Shown here in pieces: positions 9,497 through 20,609 of a stretch of DNA of 64,000 nt. A program made the position numbers and the translations under genes. Each line of letters begins with the position of its first letter. Within the stretch, counting starts at the first letter, position 1. The notes below the pieces were generated by a model. That model was given only the letters and a program-made list of their open reading frames with translations. It was not told the DNA's origin and searched no databases. Location: NCBI GenBank assembly GCA_026008535.1, contig BRKX01000003.1, positions 27,146,001 to 27,210,000 on the forward strand, read 5' to 3'. The stretch is from Perilla frutescens (lineage: Eukaryota; Streptophyta; Magnoliopsida; Lamiales; Lamiaceae).

Positions 9497-11437
9497 TCAT
9501 CCAACAACATCATCAAAATACTGCAACACACTGCAGTCTTCTTCTTCTTCATGCTTCTTCCCCTCACTCCTCATCTTCATCTTCCTCATCACTTGGTCCG
9601 TGGCGACGGCTAAGGCCTTTTCCTCCTTTTTGGAAGAAAGAAGTCGTTGAAACACCCTTCGTTGCCCTTCAAGGATAGCAATCTGCGAGGAGAAGAAGGC
9701 TATTTGCTCCTGCAAAATAAAGACAGGTAGAGAACACATTAACTCGGCCGAGGGATCCTCTTCAGTTGAGGCATCAATCCACGGGAGATCTCTGTGCCTC
9801 TTCTCACTCAAGAAGGCAGGTTGCACAGTTTGGAGAGGGAGCTTGGATGTGAGGACATCTTTCTTCTTTGGCTTCAACCCTTGCTCAACAAGCATGCTAT
9901 AGATGAGAGAGTGTACGATCAACTTTTTGGTGGACTTGGCCACAGCAACCTCAGCAACAGCATTAAAAATGTGGGTGCCCAAGTTGAACTTCTCTTCCTT
10001 GAACACTTTGTAGAGTAGGCACACTTGCTCAAACGGCACAACTGTGGTATTGGATGTAGGGATCCAATTTGACATGGAAATCTTGTGCAAAGTTGAGAAA
10101 AGGGAAGTGAGGACCGAAGCTATGCGGTTAGGCCTTTTGTTCACTGTCCACACATCTGCACGGCCACCCGTAAGCACATTCTCCATCTCAACCTCTAGCT
10201 CCTCATCAATCTCAACATCAGACTCAATAACATTTGGAGCAGCTAGAAATTTGTTAATGCGAGAGGGAGTGAAAGAGAAAATCTTCCCACGGACATAAAC
10301 TTTTCCAAACATCTTGGAGGAGGGGTTAGCAAAATCAACAGGCAGATTGGAATAAAATTGCTTCACAATCTCAGCAACATAGGGTTTCACATAAGTGACA
10401 CTTCTCAAAACTTTCCTTTTACGCAGAAAATCAAGCAAATTATATTGTGCAAAATCCTTCAAATCAACTGCCCTATCATTAATGAACTCCCTTTTCCTAA
10501 AGCTATCCCAATTCTTCTTAACAACCTCATTGTAAAAGCATTCATTCAAAGCCTTAATTACCTCAAGCTCGGAGTCGGAGTCGGTGTCGGTCTCGGTCGG
10601 AGAAGCTTCTCGTTTGGCCTTCTTGACTGACTTGTCTTTCGACTTCAACGGCGACAAGGAAGGCATCTTCCTCTTCCCTTTCCGAGAGGCAGCAACCTCC
10701 TCTTCAAGCTCTTCGTCCTCATCGGCTTCTGAGAGTTGGTGAGAGGACGATTTCTCAGCAGAGTCGTCGGAGGAAGCGCCCAATTGATCCTCACCCTCGA
10801 CATCACTGTCGATGTGGATCGGTTCCTCGGGAGCCTGAGAGGGACGGCTTGGTCGAGAGACACGCTTGGAACGTCGAGCGGGAGGAACCCTAGGTGTTTT
10901 GGAGGGCTTCTTCGTCGGAGGTGAAAGGGTCGGAGATGGGATGACCTCCGGCTGTGGCTTCGGCTCGGCAGAGGAGAACGGGATGGGAATAGGGCTACCG
11001 CCTTGTTGAGCGGCTTCCTCAGATGAATGGACTGGGTCCTCTTGGTCTTCGGCAAGAATTGGAGTGTCGAGCTCCGGAAAGTCAAACGATGGCATCACTA
11101 TGCCGCTCGGAGCAACAATAATCGCCTGCTCGGCCGTCGGAGGCAGGACAGAGGGCGGCATTGAAGTCGGTACCGGGAGAGGAAGTGGTTGAGACTGAAT
11201 CTCCGAGCTTCCCACCTCAAGAGAGATCTCCATCAGTGCATTCCCTCGTGAAGGCGAGAGCAAGATGCTGGGTCGGAGAAGAGGGGTGGTGTCCGGTGAT
11301 AGGAGACGGAAAGGGTTGGGTGCGAAAGGACGGGGAGGAGATGGTTGCGGCGGAAACGATGAGAGGTGGCGGAGGTAAGCGGAAGTTTCGGGGTCCGTCA
11401 TGAATTCCTCCAACTGCTTCATTTTTTCCGGCGTCAT
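9497..11437 (-). CDS. Third ORF (env-like position) of Sirevirus-type element, intact
   Basis: This 646-codon ORF follows pol on the same strand and ends just before the PPT. Residues 1-300 are rich in Pro, Ser and acidic residues, with a basic stretch near 252-278 (RKGKRKMPS...KKAKRE) that could be a nuclear signal. From about 318 (FINDRAVDLKDF) to about 560 it resembles the putative plant transposon protein domain found in SIRE and other retroelements. A helical, heptad-like stretch (about 575-620) follows. No signal peptide is evident, and a true envelope role is unproven for such ORFs. It is fully open while gag-pol upstream is broken. The start is the first ATG after the spacer (MTPEKMKQ). 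Confidence 0.8.
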   Translation of the reverse strand: MTPEKMKQLEEFMTDPETSAYLRHLSSFPPQPSPPRPFAPNPFRLLSPDTTPLLRPSILLSPSRGNALMEISLEVGSSEIQSQPLPLPVPTSMPPSVLPPTAEQAIIVAPSGIVMPSFDFPELDTPILAEDQEDPVHSSEEAAQQGGSPIPIPFSSAEPKPQPEVIPSPTLSPPTKKPSKTPRVPPARRSKRVSRPSRPSQAPEEPIHIDSDVEGEDQLGASSDDSAEKSSSHQLSEADEDEELEEEVAASRKGKRKMPSLSPLKSKDKSVKKAKREASPTETDTDSDSELEVIKALNECFYNEVVKKNWDSFRKREFINDRAVDLKDFAQYNLLDFLRKRKVLRSVTYVKPYVAEIVKQFYSNLPVDFANPSSKMFGKVYVRGKIFSFTPSRINKFLAAPNVIESDVEIDEELEVEMENVLTGGRADVWTVNKRPNRIASVLTSLFSTLHKISMSNWIPTSNTTVVPFEQVCLLYKVFKEEKFNLGTHIFNAVAEVAVAKSTKKLIVHSLIYSMLVEQGLKPKKKDVLTSKLPLQTVQPAFLSEKRHRDLPWIDASTEEDPSAELMCSLPVFILQEQIAFFSSQIAILEGQRRVFQRLLSSKKEEKALAVATDQVMRKMKMRSEGKKHEEEEDCSVLQYFDDVVG

Positions 11438-12005
11438 TTTGGAGAAAGTTCGGGAGAGAGAGAGAGCGAAAGCTTTTGGAAGATGAAGGGGTGAAAAAGT
11501 AAGGGTTTTGTGAATAGTGGAGCAAGGATCGATTTTATCAGACTTAGGGGAGAATAATAGAGACGGGAAATTTAAATGAGTAGACTAACAAACAGATTCG
11601 TCCCGTCACAAAAATAGGGATCAATAAATTAAAGATATAGTCAAAGATGAAATTAAAGATAGAGTATGATACACTTCCGGATTCACTCAACTGACTTTCA
11701 AAAAAAAATTTATATATATATATATATATTTTTTGAACAACTGTTGTCATAGAGGATGAAATATTCAGAACACTTTTGACACATCATAGAAGACTTTTCA
11801 AGAAGAGAGCAGATGGTGAATAGATGTATAACCAAGAGAATCTCATAAAAACCACTTTTCTGAGGTCTTTAACCCAGTTATATGGTTTTTTAAGAACGAT
11901 CATGATTTCACCTTTTACAGGCTTTTACATCCTCGAATCTGCTCAACTTCACAGTCAACTATGATATATTAAAAGTTGTGACAACAGTTGATTCAACTTT
12001 TGAAC
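11438..12005. other. Spacer between pol and third ORF of the Sirevirus-type element
   Basis: AT-rich, with a TA run near 11710-11730. No coding segment of note. It could carry the leader or splice acceptor for expression of the third ORF, but no signal was identified with confidence. Confidence 0.4.
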
Positions 12006-12690
12006 TCATATAGAACATAAGCCAAGAGATTTTCTCAAAGATGAGAATCTCTCATAGCTAAGAGCTTTTGTGAACATGTCAGCCAGTTGAGAATCTGTAC
12101 TAATGTACTCTAACTTTAATAACTTCTTTTCGACTAAATCTCTAATAAAGTGATACCTTAAGTGGATGTGTTTGGACTTTGAGTGGTGGACGGGGTTCTT
12201 TGCAAGGTTGATTGCGCTTGTATTGTCGCAAAGCATCACTAGGGGATTGCTCTCCAAACCATAGTCATCCAACATTGACTTCAACCAAATTAGTTGTGTT
12301 GCACAACTTCCAGCTGCTACATACTCCGACTCAGCTGTGGATAAAGAAATGCAGTTTTGCTTTTTGCTGTGCCAGGAGATGAGATTGTTGCCTAGGTAAC
12401 AACATCCTCCACTTGTGCTTCTTCGATCATCAGTTTCTCCAGCCCAGTCAGCATCACTGTACCCCACAAGATCTGAAGTTGTGTCATTTGTGAACCAAAG
12501 TCCCAGTTCACAAGTGCCAGCAACATATCGAATGATCCTCTTGACAGCTTTCAGGTGTTCTTCCTTTGGACAGGATTGGAATCGAGCGCATGTACAAACA
12601 CTGTACATTATATCTAGCCTGCTTGCAGTCAGATACAGAAGACTTCCGATCATTGATCTGTACAACGTTGGGTCAACTTCAGGCCAATTG
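12006..12690 (-). pseudogene. Copia RNase H and end of RT (Sirevirus-type)
   Basis: Reads in a different frame from the rest of pol because of a 1-bp frameshift near 12690. It contains RT tail SMIGSLLYLTASRPDI-like residues (here with L for P), the YSDADWAG block, STAESEYVA, LCDNTSAINLAKNP and KHIHLRYHFIRD typical of copia RNase H, and ends ADMFTKAL. Function: removes the RNA strand of the RNA/DNA hybrid. The frameshift separates it from the polymerase. Confidence 0.88.
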
Positions 12691-15600
12691 CATCTTTCGA
12701 CAGTTTCTCAGTTGTGCTCATGGGGGTTCTCATGTGTTTTGCACTTTCTAGACCAAACTTCTTCACAAGGTTCTTTGCATATTTCGTCTGTCAGACGAAC
12801 ACTCCATTTTCTTTTTGCTTGACTTGAAGGCCGAGGAAGTTGCTAAGTTCCCCAACCATGCTCATCTCGAAGGAGGTTGACATGACTTCCACAAATTCCT
12901 TCAAGGCTTTCTCACTCGTTGACCCAAACACTATGTCATCGACATAAATTTGAGCTATGGTTAGAAAGTTGTTTTCCTTTTTGAGAAAAAGTGTCCTATC
13001 CGCATGTCCCCTGTAAAAACCAAAATCAAGCAAAAATTCGGTCAAACGACTATACCAAGCTCTAGGAGCTTGCTTTAGTCTATATAAAGCCTTGTGTAGT
13101 TTGTACACATGATCGGGCTTTGAAGGATCTTTGAATCCTTTGGGTTGTTCCACATATGCCTCATCTTCCAAGATTCCATTGAGAAAAGCTGCCTTAACAT
13201 CCATCTGGTGAAGAGTGATGTTAAGATAACATGCAATAGCAAACAAAAGCCTGATTGACTCTATTCGTGCAACTAGAGCAAAAGTTTCATCATAGTCTAT
13301 GCCTTATACTTGAGTGTATCCTTGGGCAACTAAGCGAGCCTTATTTCTAATGATGTTTTCAAACTCATCAGTTTTATTTTTGAATATCCACTTAGTCCCG
13401 ATAACATTAACTCCAGAAGGTCTGGGCACTAGTGTCCAGACTTTGTTTCTCACAAATTCAAGTAATTCGGCCTGCATTGCACTAATCCAAAACTCGTCTT
13501 TTAAGGCTTCAGTTACATTCCTAGGTTCAATCAAAGACAGGAACACAATTGTCCCAACTTCATTGATGACACATGACAAACACACCATCCTTACCATTTC
13601 CTTGTAGTTAACAACAGTGTTACCTCTAGTTCGGACCCCTTCGTGAACATCTCCAATGACTTGGTCGATTGGATGATCTTTGTGAATTCTCTTGGGAGGG
13701 TCTCGACGAACACTGTTTTGTATAACTTCTGGGGTTGCTGAATCATCAAGATCAGCATCCGAGTCAGGCTCATCGGAGGGTGTATCCTTGTTTGTTACTG
13801 AAGTGGGCTCCACTTCTGGGTCAACTTGTTCTGCATCAGCGGCATCAGTACTTCCCTGTATCTCAATAACACTGTCAGTATCATCAGTAGGAGTATACAG
13901 ACTAGCCAAATCATCAAACCTTACATTCACACTCTCCATTACAGTTTTGGTCCTGAGGTTATACACACGGTAAGCATGACTGTTGAGGGAGTAACCAATG
14001 AACACACCTTTGTCACTTTTAGGGTCAAACTTGTATAGATAGTCCCTATCATTCAAAATGTAACAAACACAACCAAAGACATGCAGATATTTAAGGTTGG
14101 GTTTTTTACCATTAAGAATCTCATATGACGTCATGGTGGTTCCGGTTCTTAAGTTCACTCGGTTGCTTACATGACATGCAGTGTTTAAAGCTTCAGCCCA
14201 AAACCGTTTAGCCAACTTCTTTGAATGCAGCATCACCTTGGCCATCTCTTGTAGGGTTCTATTCTTTCGCTCGGCCACACCGTTTTGCTGGGGTGTCTTT
14301 GGAGATGAGTACTCGTGATGAATTCCTTCCTTCGTGCAAAAGTTGAGGAGTTGAATATTCTCAAACTCCCTCCCATGATCCGATCTTAGTCTCTTGACAC
14401 AAGCATGGTAAAAATTTTTGATCGTGGCATACAACTCCAAGAAGGAATCATATGTTTCACCCTTGTTTCTCAAAAATTTTACCCAAGTATACCTAGATAG
14501 ATCATCTACAATCACAAAGGAATACCATTTACCTCCAAGACTTTCAACTTCAGCTAGTCCCATAAGATCCATATGAAGTAGTTCGAAGCAGCTTTGAGTT
14601 GTGAAAGGTCTCTCAGAAGTTGTCACAACTGGGTGCGACGCTTTGACTTGTTTTCCTTTTTGACAATCTCCACAAAGGCTAGGACTTGAAATGTTCAACT
14701 TGGGAACTCCTAGAACAGCATTTAGTCTTTGAAGATTCTTCATATTGCGGAAGTTGGTGTGTCCCAATTTTTGGTGCCAAAGTTGCACTTCATTTACCTG
14801 CGCACTTAAACAACTGTTTTTGCTAGTCTCATAAATATTATTGGAAGACCTTACCCCTGAGATCACATGATTTTCGTTGCTGTCCATCACAGTGCACCTT
14901 TCTTTATCAAAGATGACACTGAAGTTGTCATCACATAGTTGACTAATGCTAATGAGATTTGCAGTCAGCCCTTCAACATGTGATACATTGGCCAGCTTTG
15001 GAAGTCCAGGACTGTCCAAGGTTCTTCGTCCAACAATCTTGCCATTTGACCCTCCTCCAAAAGTTACTTCACTGCCATTGATTCTTTGATAGTTTGATAG
15101 ATAACATCTGGAGCCTGTCATGTGACGTGAGCATCCACTATCAAAGTACCATGTGATCGAGTCATTATCTGTCGATGCAGTGAAGACCACTTGGCAGGTA
15201 ACTGTTGGCGTAACTTTGGGTCTCCATACCAGTTTCTTGGACTTGTCACCTTTGTTTGAGAGGATAGGATTTGATGCTTGGTTCTTCAGATGCATCTCCT
15301 TATGGTGTTCCTGCAAAAACTTATGACAGAAGGGCTTAATGTGTCCAGGAAGAAAACAGAAGTGACAAATGTACCTCCTACATTTTTTCTTTGCTGACGA
15401 AGTTGTGGAAACTTCCTTGGCTTTCACAAATGATTTACCATGAGTAGACAAAATCTGAGTGAAGGCTGGTCTTGGACTCAAATCATATCCAAGACCATGT
15501 GAAGTTATCTGAGTTTGAGACAGAACTTCATCTAGTTTTGAGGTTCCCTTGTTGAGTCTTTTAAAAGTTTCATCAGCATGATTGAGTTTAATTCTCATGT

Positions 15601-16222
15601 TGTCCAACTCAGCATCCTTCTTTGTCAGCATGACTTTCAGCTTTTGTAGAGAGGCCTTTTGCACAGAAACTTCCTCAGTTAGTGAATCCATCACTTTGCA
15701 CTGTTTGGACCATTTGACGTACAGTTCCTTGTAAAGTTCCTGCATCTTTATCAGTAACTCTAGAGTTTCCTCTTCCGTGACTTCTTCTTCATTTTCTGCA
15801 GTGGACACAACAGTGTTGAAACAGAAAAGAGTGTTATAGTAGGACTCATCATACCTATCTGAAGTTATCTCAACTTCGGTGTAGTTTGACTTGTCCTCTT
15901 CAACACATACTGCAGTTAAGACTGTCTGCTCAGTTGGTGGATCATTAGGAATCTCTTCTACATAAATCCCTGAGGTGTCAAGCTCACTATCGCTAAGGGA
16001 TAGAAAGTTGGCATGCTTTCCCAGTTTGCAAAATGTGTTGGGACACTCGTTGGCAAAGTGTCCGAAGCCCTTGCATTCATAGCATTGAACTGTAGAGAAG
16101 TCAGTCACTTCCTTAGGTCGGAAGTGATCAGATGCAGCACGCCTAATGATTTTTTGTTCCTTTCCTGGTGTGATAAGCCTGTCATAGAGAACCAAAGATC
16201 CGGAGGCATCATTTCGAGGCTT
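12691..16222 (-). pseudogene. Sirevirus-type pol: zinc knuckles, protease, integrase, RT
   Basis: In element order one sees a CCHC knuckle (CYECKGFGHFANEC), a coiled-coil-like stretch, a second knuckle (CHFCFLPGHIKPFC), protease WYFDSGCSRHMTG, the gag-pre-integrase LWHQKLGH block, integrase residues (LHMDLMG, RSDHGREF, NGVAERKNR), and RT (TKWIFKNK, MDVKAAFLNG, YVDDIVFGS). The frame is interrupted by stop codons at 16223, 13304 and 12791 and by a frameshift near 12690. The largest open piece is 963 codons (13304-16195). Two separated zinc knuckles and a long gag-pol linker fit the Sirevirus group. Confidence 0.9.
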
Positions 16223-17121
16223 TCACTGTTCTCTACCTCCCACTTGTTGTTTTCCTTTGTTGGCTCGAATGAGAGAATTAACTCTTCGGGTGAGAAGAGC
16301 ATAATCTAGATCCTTCTCAGTGATTTCTTCAAGATCTTCATCTTCTTCTTCAACGTAAGCCGAAGTTGTCTTTGAAGTTGTCCCGACAGTTAAGGCGATT
16401 CCCTTCTTCTTCTGTCCACCCTTTTCATTTAGTTCCATCTCGAATGTCTTCAGATCATTCATCAGTTTGGTGAAATCCAGAGCTCCAGTAGTTGTAGCAG
16501 TATCAATTGTAACCACTTTCATGTCAAAACGAGAAGTTAGAGTCCTCAAAGTTTTTGAGACTAACCTCTTATTAGTAATTGGATCACCCAAATCATTGCA
16601 CTCGTTGGCAATCTCCAGTAGTTTGTTGCAGTAGTCTCCTACGGACTCATCATCCTCCATCTTCATGTTTTCAAACTTTATGGTGAGAATCCAATGCCTT
16701 GATTCTTTAATTCCAACATCACCTTCGCAATGCTGCTGGAGTATATCCCAAGATTCCTTAGCCGTCTCACAATTCCTTATAAGTTTGAACATCTGAACGT
16801 CTAGGGAGGATTAAATCACGTTGAGCGCCTTGTCATTAAAGGTGGCTTCTTCATTTTGCTCTCTGCTCCATTCTGACTGTGGTGTACGACATGTATCTCC
16901 TTCAGCATCCACAGTCTTGGGGTATGTCCATCCTTTTTGAACCGCATTCCATGCTCTTGCATCAATCGACTTGATGCATGATCTCATCCGAACTTTCCAA
17001 AAGGAATAGTTCATGCCATCTAGAACGGGAGGTTTGTTGAACAACGGGTTCGTGCAATCTATTATGCTTACGAAAACAGGATCACCACTTAGTGTATCAA
17101 GTGTCTGCTCTCGATGCCAAT
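16223..17121 (-). pseudogene. Sirevirus-type gag
   Basis: Carries the copia gag features: KPPVLDGMNYSFWKVRM near the start and the UBN2-like core with SWDILQQHCEGD, KFENMKMEDDESVGDYCNKLLEIANEC and ITNKRLVSKTLRTLTSRFD. A TAA at 16811 breaks it, and the frame then runs on without shift to the stop at 16223. Gag forms the virus-like particle around the RNA. The start probably lies soon after the PBS; the codons further upstream are LTR sequence. Confidence 0.8.
17103..17121 (-). other. Primer binding site, Sirevirus-type element
   Basis: On the minus strand TTGGCATCGAGAGCAGA follows the 5' LTR after one base. It resembles the initiator-tRNA-Met complement (TGGTATCAGAGC) used by most plant copia elements, but with changes and one extra base, so the match is imperfect. 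Confidence 0.5.
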
Positions 17122-17753
17122 TGAAAAAACCGAACTCTCGATTCTGAAAGAGTTGTGTACAAAGTTGTGTATAAAGTTGATACAACTTTGCATACGCAGC
17201 GGAAATTTAAAACAGAAACAATGGATTTAAATTTTAACGAGATTATATTTCTATAATCTCGCGAAGTGCCTCAGGGCGAAATCTTCACTATATAAAATAT
17301 GTGAATTACAAAAACGCTACCAGATAAATTCTCACTAAATATTAAGACACTTTATCTCTTCCTTCACAGAAGGTTGGGACTAAAGTTGTCTTAACTATAT
17401 CTAGTAGAAACGGATAAATACGAGAACTCAAAACTTTACAATATCTGAAAAGCTCTATTAAAAACTCGTATCTAACACTAACTATCTAAACCCTATATAT
17501 ACACAGCTCGTTGCTTGATCCCCACTCAAAGCAACCGATCCACTAAGCCATGATCTCCATGATCTCCACTCCTACATTTCCGGCGCAACTTCCGGAACAA
17601 CCGTGACTTCAACAGATCTTTGGACTTGGTCAAATCCCACATGCTCCTATTTTCTCTCAACAGATTTTATCCTGCAAGAAAGACAAAAACTCCAAATACA
17701 CAATTTAAACAAATATCCCTAAATCTATGATACACTACCAATCGGTATCAACA
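17122..17753 (-). repeat. 5' LTR of the Sirevirus-type element
   Basis: 632 bp, the same length as the 3' LTR; TG...CA on the + strand, followed by TSD GGATG. On the minus strand a TATA-like TATATATAG (17494-17503) would be the promoter for the element transcript. Confidence 0.95.
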
Positions 17754-17810
17754 GGATGTTAATATTTCTTTCATCAAGAAATGTGTGTGTGTGTGTTTTG
17801 TTTTGTTTAG

Positions 17811-17885
17811 GATGGAGTCGATCCTGAACTTCTTCCAACCATTAGTGGCATCTTTAAGTTGATGACTCGATTCATTCATCCATAA
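17811..17885 (+). other. Exon-like fragment downstream of the Copia insertion
   Basis: A textbook acceptor (a GT-rich then T-rich tract ending TTTTGTTTAG at 17810) is followed by 24 open codons (DGVDPELLPTIS...TRFIHP) and TAA. I do not recognise the peptide. It could be the last exon of an unknown host gene or part of a YOS1 3'UTR. The sequence left of the Copia element (T-rich, ending before GGATG) would be the same intron. Confidence 0.35.
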
Positions 17886-18006
17886 ATTTATGTGTGAAAT
17901 GCAAAGTGGATCTGGATATGAATCTTGTATAATGAATTTTGATCGATTGAACAGTTTGTTTGATACAAGTTTTGTGTTTTGTTAAACTGGAGTATGATGC
18001 TCGAGT

Positions 18007-18083
18007 CATCTTGAGTGTACTTCTTGAATAGCCACGCCATCTATCCTTCCTACGCATCTTGAGTGTACTTCTTGAATAGCCAC
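18007..18083. repeat. 29-bp direct repeat with 20-bp templated filler
   Basis: CATCTTGAGTGTAC...ATAGCCAC occurs at 18007-18035 and 18055-18083. Between them, CTATCCTTCCTACGCATCTT (18041-18060) is identical to 18278-18297 inside the adjoining Copia integrase region. This lies exactly at the truncated left edge of the Copia remnant. Confidence 0.85.
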
Positions 18084-20232
18084 AACAGAATGGAGTTGCA
18101 GAACGCATGAACAGGACGTTGAATGAGCGAGCAAGATGCATGAGGCTGAAAAGTGGGTTGCCAAAGACGTTTTGGGCGGATGCAGTCAACACAGCTGCAT
18201 TCCTAATCAATAGAGGTCGATCAGTTCCGTTGGAGTTTCGAATACCTGAGGAAGAATGGACGGGAAAGGAGGTAAACCTATCCTTCCTACGCATCTTTGG
18301 TTGTATTGCTTATGCTTATGTTGCTGCTGTTGATAGAAGTAAGTTGGATGCTAAATCTGTTAAGTGTACGTTCATTGGTTATGGAGGTGATGAGTTCGGT
18401 TATAGGCTATGGGATGAGCAGAACCGAAAGGTTATTCGTAGTAGAGATGTGGTTTTTAATGAACAGGAGTTATACAAGGGCAGATTGAAGGCATCGAGTT
18501 CTGACAATTCTGAGCCCCAAGTGGTCAAGTTAGATATCTCAAACTCAAGTGGGAGCAAGAAAAGTCAGAACGTTGAAGAGGTGCTTGAAGAAGAGCCGAG
18601 CACCCCACCACCGAACAATCCGCTGCCAAGATCTGCTAGAGAGCGACGTGCACCCGATGGGTACTCGTCCTCTAACTATTATTTGTTACTTACTGATGGT
18701 GGTGAACCTGAATGCTATGCAGAGGCAGGAAAAGGTAGTGATAAACGAAGGTGGAGAGCTGCTATGGATGATGAGCCAGCATCTCTTCTCCTAAATGGCA
18801 CTTGGGAGCTCATGGAGCTTCCAAAAGGCAAGAAGGCATTGCACTGCAAGTGGGTCTCTCGAATCAAGAATGAAGCTGATGGTAGCAAGCGCTACAAGGC
18901 GAGGCTGGTTGTCAAAGGGTTTGAGCAACGATACGGTATTAACTATACCGATGTGTTTACTCCTGTTGTGAAACTAACCACTATTCGTTTGGTGTTGAGT
19001 ATGGTAGTTGCAGAAAACCTATTGTTACATCAGATGGATGTGAAGACGGCGTTCCTTCATGACACAGCCCGAGAGATTAGTAGTTAATGGAAAGGAAAAT
19101 TTTGTGTGCAAGTTGAAGAAGAGCTTGTATGGCTTGAAGCAAGCTCCGAAGTAGTGGTACAAGAAGTTCGATGGTTTTATGTTGCAAATTGGTTTTGAAA
19201 GATGCCACGCTGACCATTGTTGCTACTATAAGAGGCTCGACAAAAGCTATCTTATCTTATTGTTATATGTTGATGATATGCTGATTGCAGGAGCTGATGT
19301 AAAAGAAATGGATAAGTTGAAGAAGTAATTGTCGGAACGATTCTCCATGAAGGATCTTGGAGAGGCTAATCAGATTTTGGGCATGAGAATTGAGCGAGAT
19401 AAGACGGCAAGGAAATTGTATCTTTCGCAGGCTACTTACATTCAGAAGGTCCTGGAAAGATTCAACATGAATGATTCGAAGCCAGTAAGTGTACCTTTGG
19501 GTAGTCACTTTAAGCTGTCGAAGAAGGAGTCACCGAGTACAAAGGAGGAACGTGCCGAAATGAAGAATGTTCCCTACACTTCAGCAATTGGCAGCTTAAT
19601 GTATGTCATGGTGTGTAGGAGGCCGGATATTGCGCAAGCAGTGGGAGTAGTGAGCCAGTTCATGGGTGATCTGGGTAAGCAACATTGGGAAACAGTAAAG
19701 TGGATCCTTCGATACTTAAGAGGTACCACCGAAAAGGCTTTATGTTTCGATGGCAAGAATGTTGAGCTGGCAGGTTATGTTGATGCAGATTTGGCGTCCA
19801 ATGACCTTGATGGGAGGAGAAGTACAACCGGGTATGTATTTACTTATGGTGGTACTGCTATTTCTTGCTACTTCTAAGTTGCAGAAGGTCGTTGCTTTGT
19901 CCACCACGGAGGCTGAATATGTAGCCGTGACGGAGGCAAGTAAGGAGATGGTGTGGTTGCAGAGTTTCTTGGGTGAACTTGGGAAGGAGCACAAGAATAG
20001 CACTCTCTATAGTGATAGTCAAAGTGCTATATTCTTGGCAAAGAATCCGGTGTTTCACTCAAGGACAAAGCACGTGGAGTTGAAGTATCACTACATTCGA
20101 CACCTTTTAGAGAAGAAGATCTTGCAACTTGAGAAGATACTTGGAAGCAATAATCCAGCCGACATGTTTACTAAGGTGGTGACCTTAGAGAAATTGAAGC
20201 TATGCATAGCTTCAATTAGCCTTGGAACTTGA
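18080..20232 (+). pseudogene. Copia integrase C-terminus, RT and RNase H, decayed
   Basis: Integrase tail with FWADAVNTAAFLINR and the LRIFGCIAYAYV block, then RT (HCKWVSRIKNEADGS, MDVKTAFLH, LLLYVDDMLIAGA), then RNase H (YVDADLAS, STTEAEYVA, SDSQSAIFLAKNP, KHVELKYHYIRHL, NPADMFTKVV). There is a stop at 19085-19087, where a short deletion removed residues after AFLH, further stops near 19153 and 19326, and a frame change with small deletion near 19870 between the RT tail and RNase H. The family resemblance is to TNT 1-94-type polyproteins. Confidence 0.9.
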
Positions 20233-20320
20233 AGAGAAGGCTAGGCGATGCTAAGTGGATACGGGGATGAGAGTAAGAAGATATGATTACTTGGGAGTTA
20301 TCAGTCTCCAAGTGGGAGAT

Positions 20321-20609
20321 TGTTGGAGTATGGAGCCTGGAAGGAAGTGAATCCTACCACGAGTTCGGCGATCCAAGTGGGAGATTTTTTTGGGCTTCCG
20401 TACAAGTATATTTTTTTTTTTGGGCCCACGCTATTTAGGGCTCGATTGTTAACATCTATTTATTGCTATTCTCCCATTGTAAATAGTATCCAAAAATATA
20501 GTGAAAACCCTGGCTTGGCATCGGTCCCAGACGTAGACACACATCGTATCGAACTGGGTAAACAATTCTAGTGTCTGTTTTCGTGATTGTGTGCGTGTTT
20601 TTCCTAACA
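20321..20609 (+). repeat. 3' LTR of the truncated Copia remnant
   Basis: Starts TGTTGGAGTATGG right after the PPT and ends TTTCCTAACA; 289 bp. No partner LTR or target duplication can be checked because the left part is lost. Confidence 0.8.

Larger units (their letters stand above)
8544..17753 (-). mobile_element. Complete Ty1/copia element, Sirevirus (SIRE) type
   Basis: Two 632-bp LTRs, both TG...CA on the + strand, enclose gag, pol and a large third ORF, all on the minus strand. The target-site duplication GGATG is readable at 8539-8543 and 17754-17758. Gene order in element direction is 5'LTR (17122-17753), PBS, gag, protease, integrase, RT, RNase H, third ORF, PPT, 3'LTR (8544-9175). 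A third ORF after RNase H carrying a plant-transposon-protein-like domain is typical of Sireviruses. The LTRs differ at roughly 16 positions by eye (about 2.5%), so the insertion is fairly recent. Gag-pol has stops and one frameshift, so it is not autonomous. Confidence 0.93.
18080..20609 (+). mobile_element. 5'-truncated Ty1/copia remnant (Tork/TNT1-like)
   Basis: Begins abruptly inside integrase (PQQNGVAERMNRT), continues through RT and RNase H, and ends with a 289-bp 3' LTR preceded by the PPT CCAAGTGGGAGAT. Gag, protease, most of integrase and the 5' LTR are missing. The reading frame is broken several times. The left edge shows filler DNA. Confidence 0.9.

Noticed and set aside
10044..11085. 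Overlapping ORFs on both strands over the Sirevirus third ORF
   Set aside because: Shadows of the 646-codon minus-strand ORF caused by its Ser/Pro/Arg-rich codon use.
17872..18294. 140-codon minus ORF with internal repeats (CGYSRSTLKM)
   Set aside because: Mirrors the 48-bp duplication at the Copia truncation edge and the antisense of integrase.
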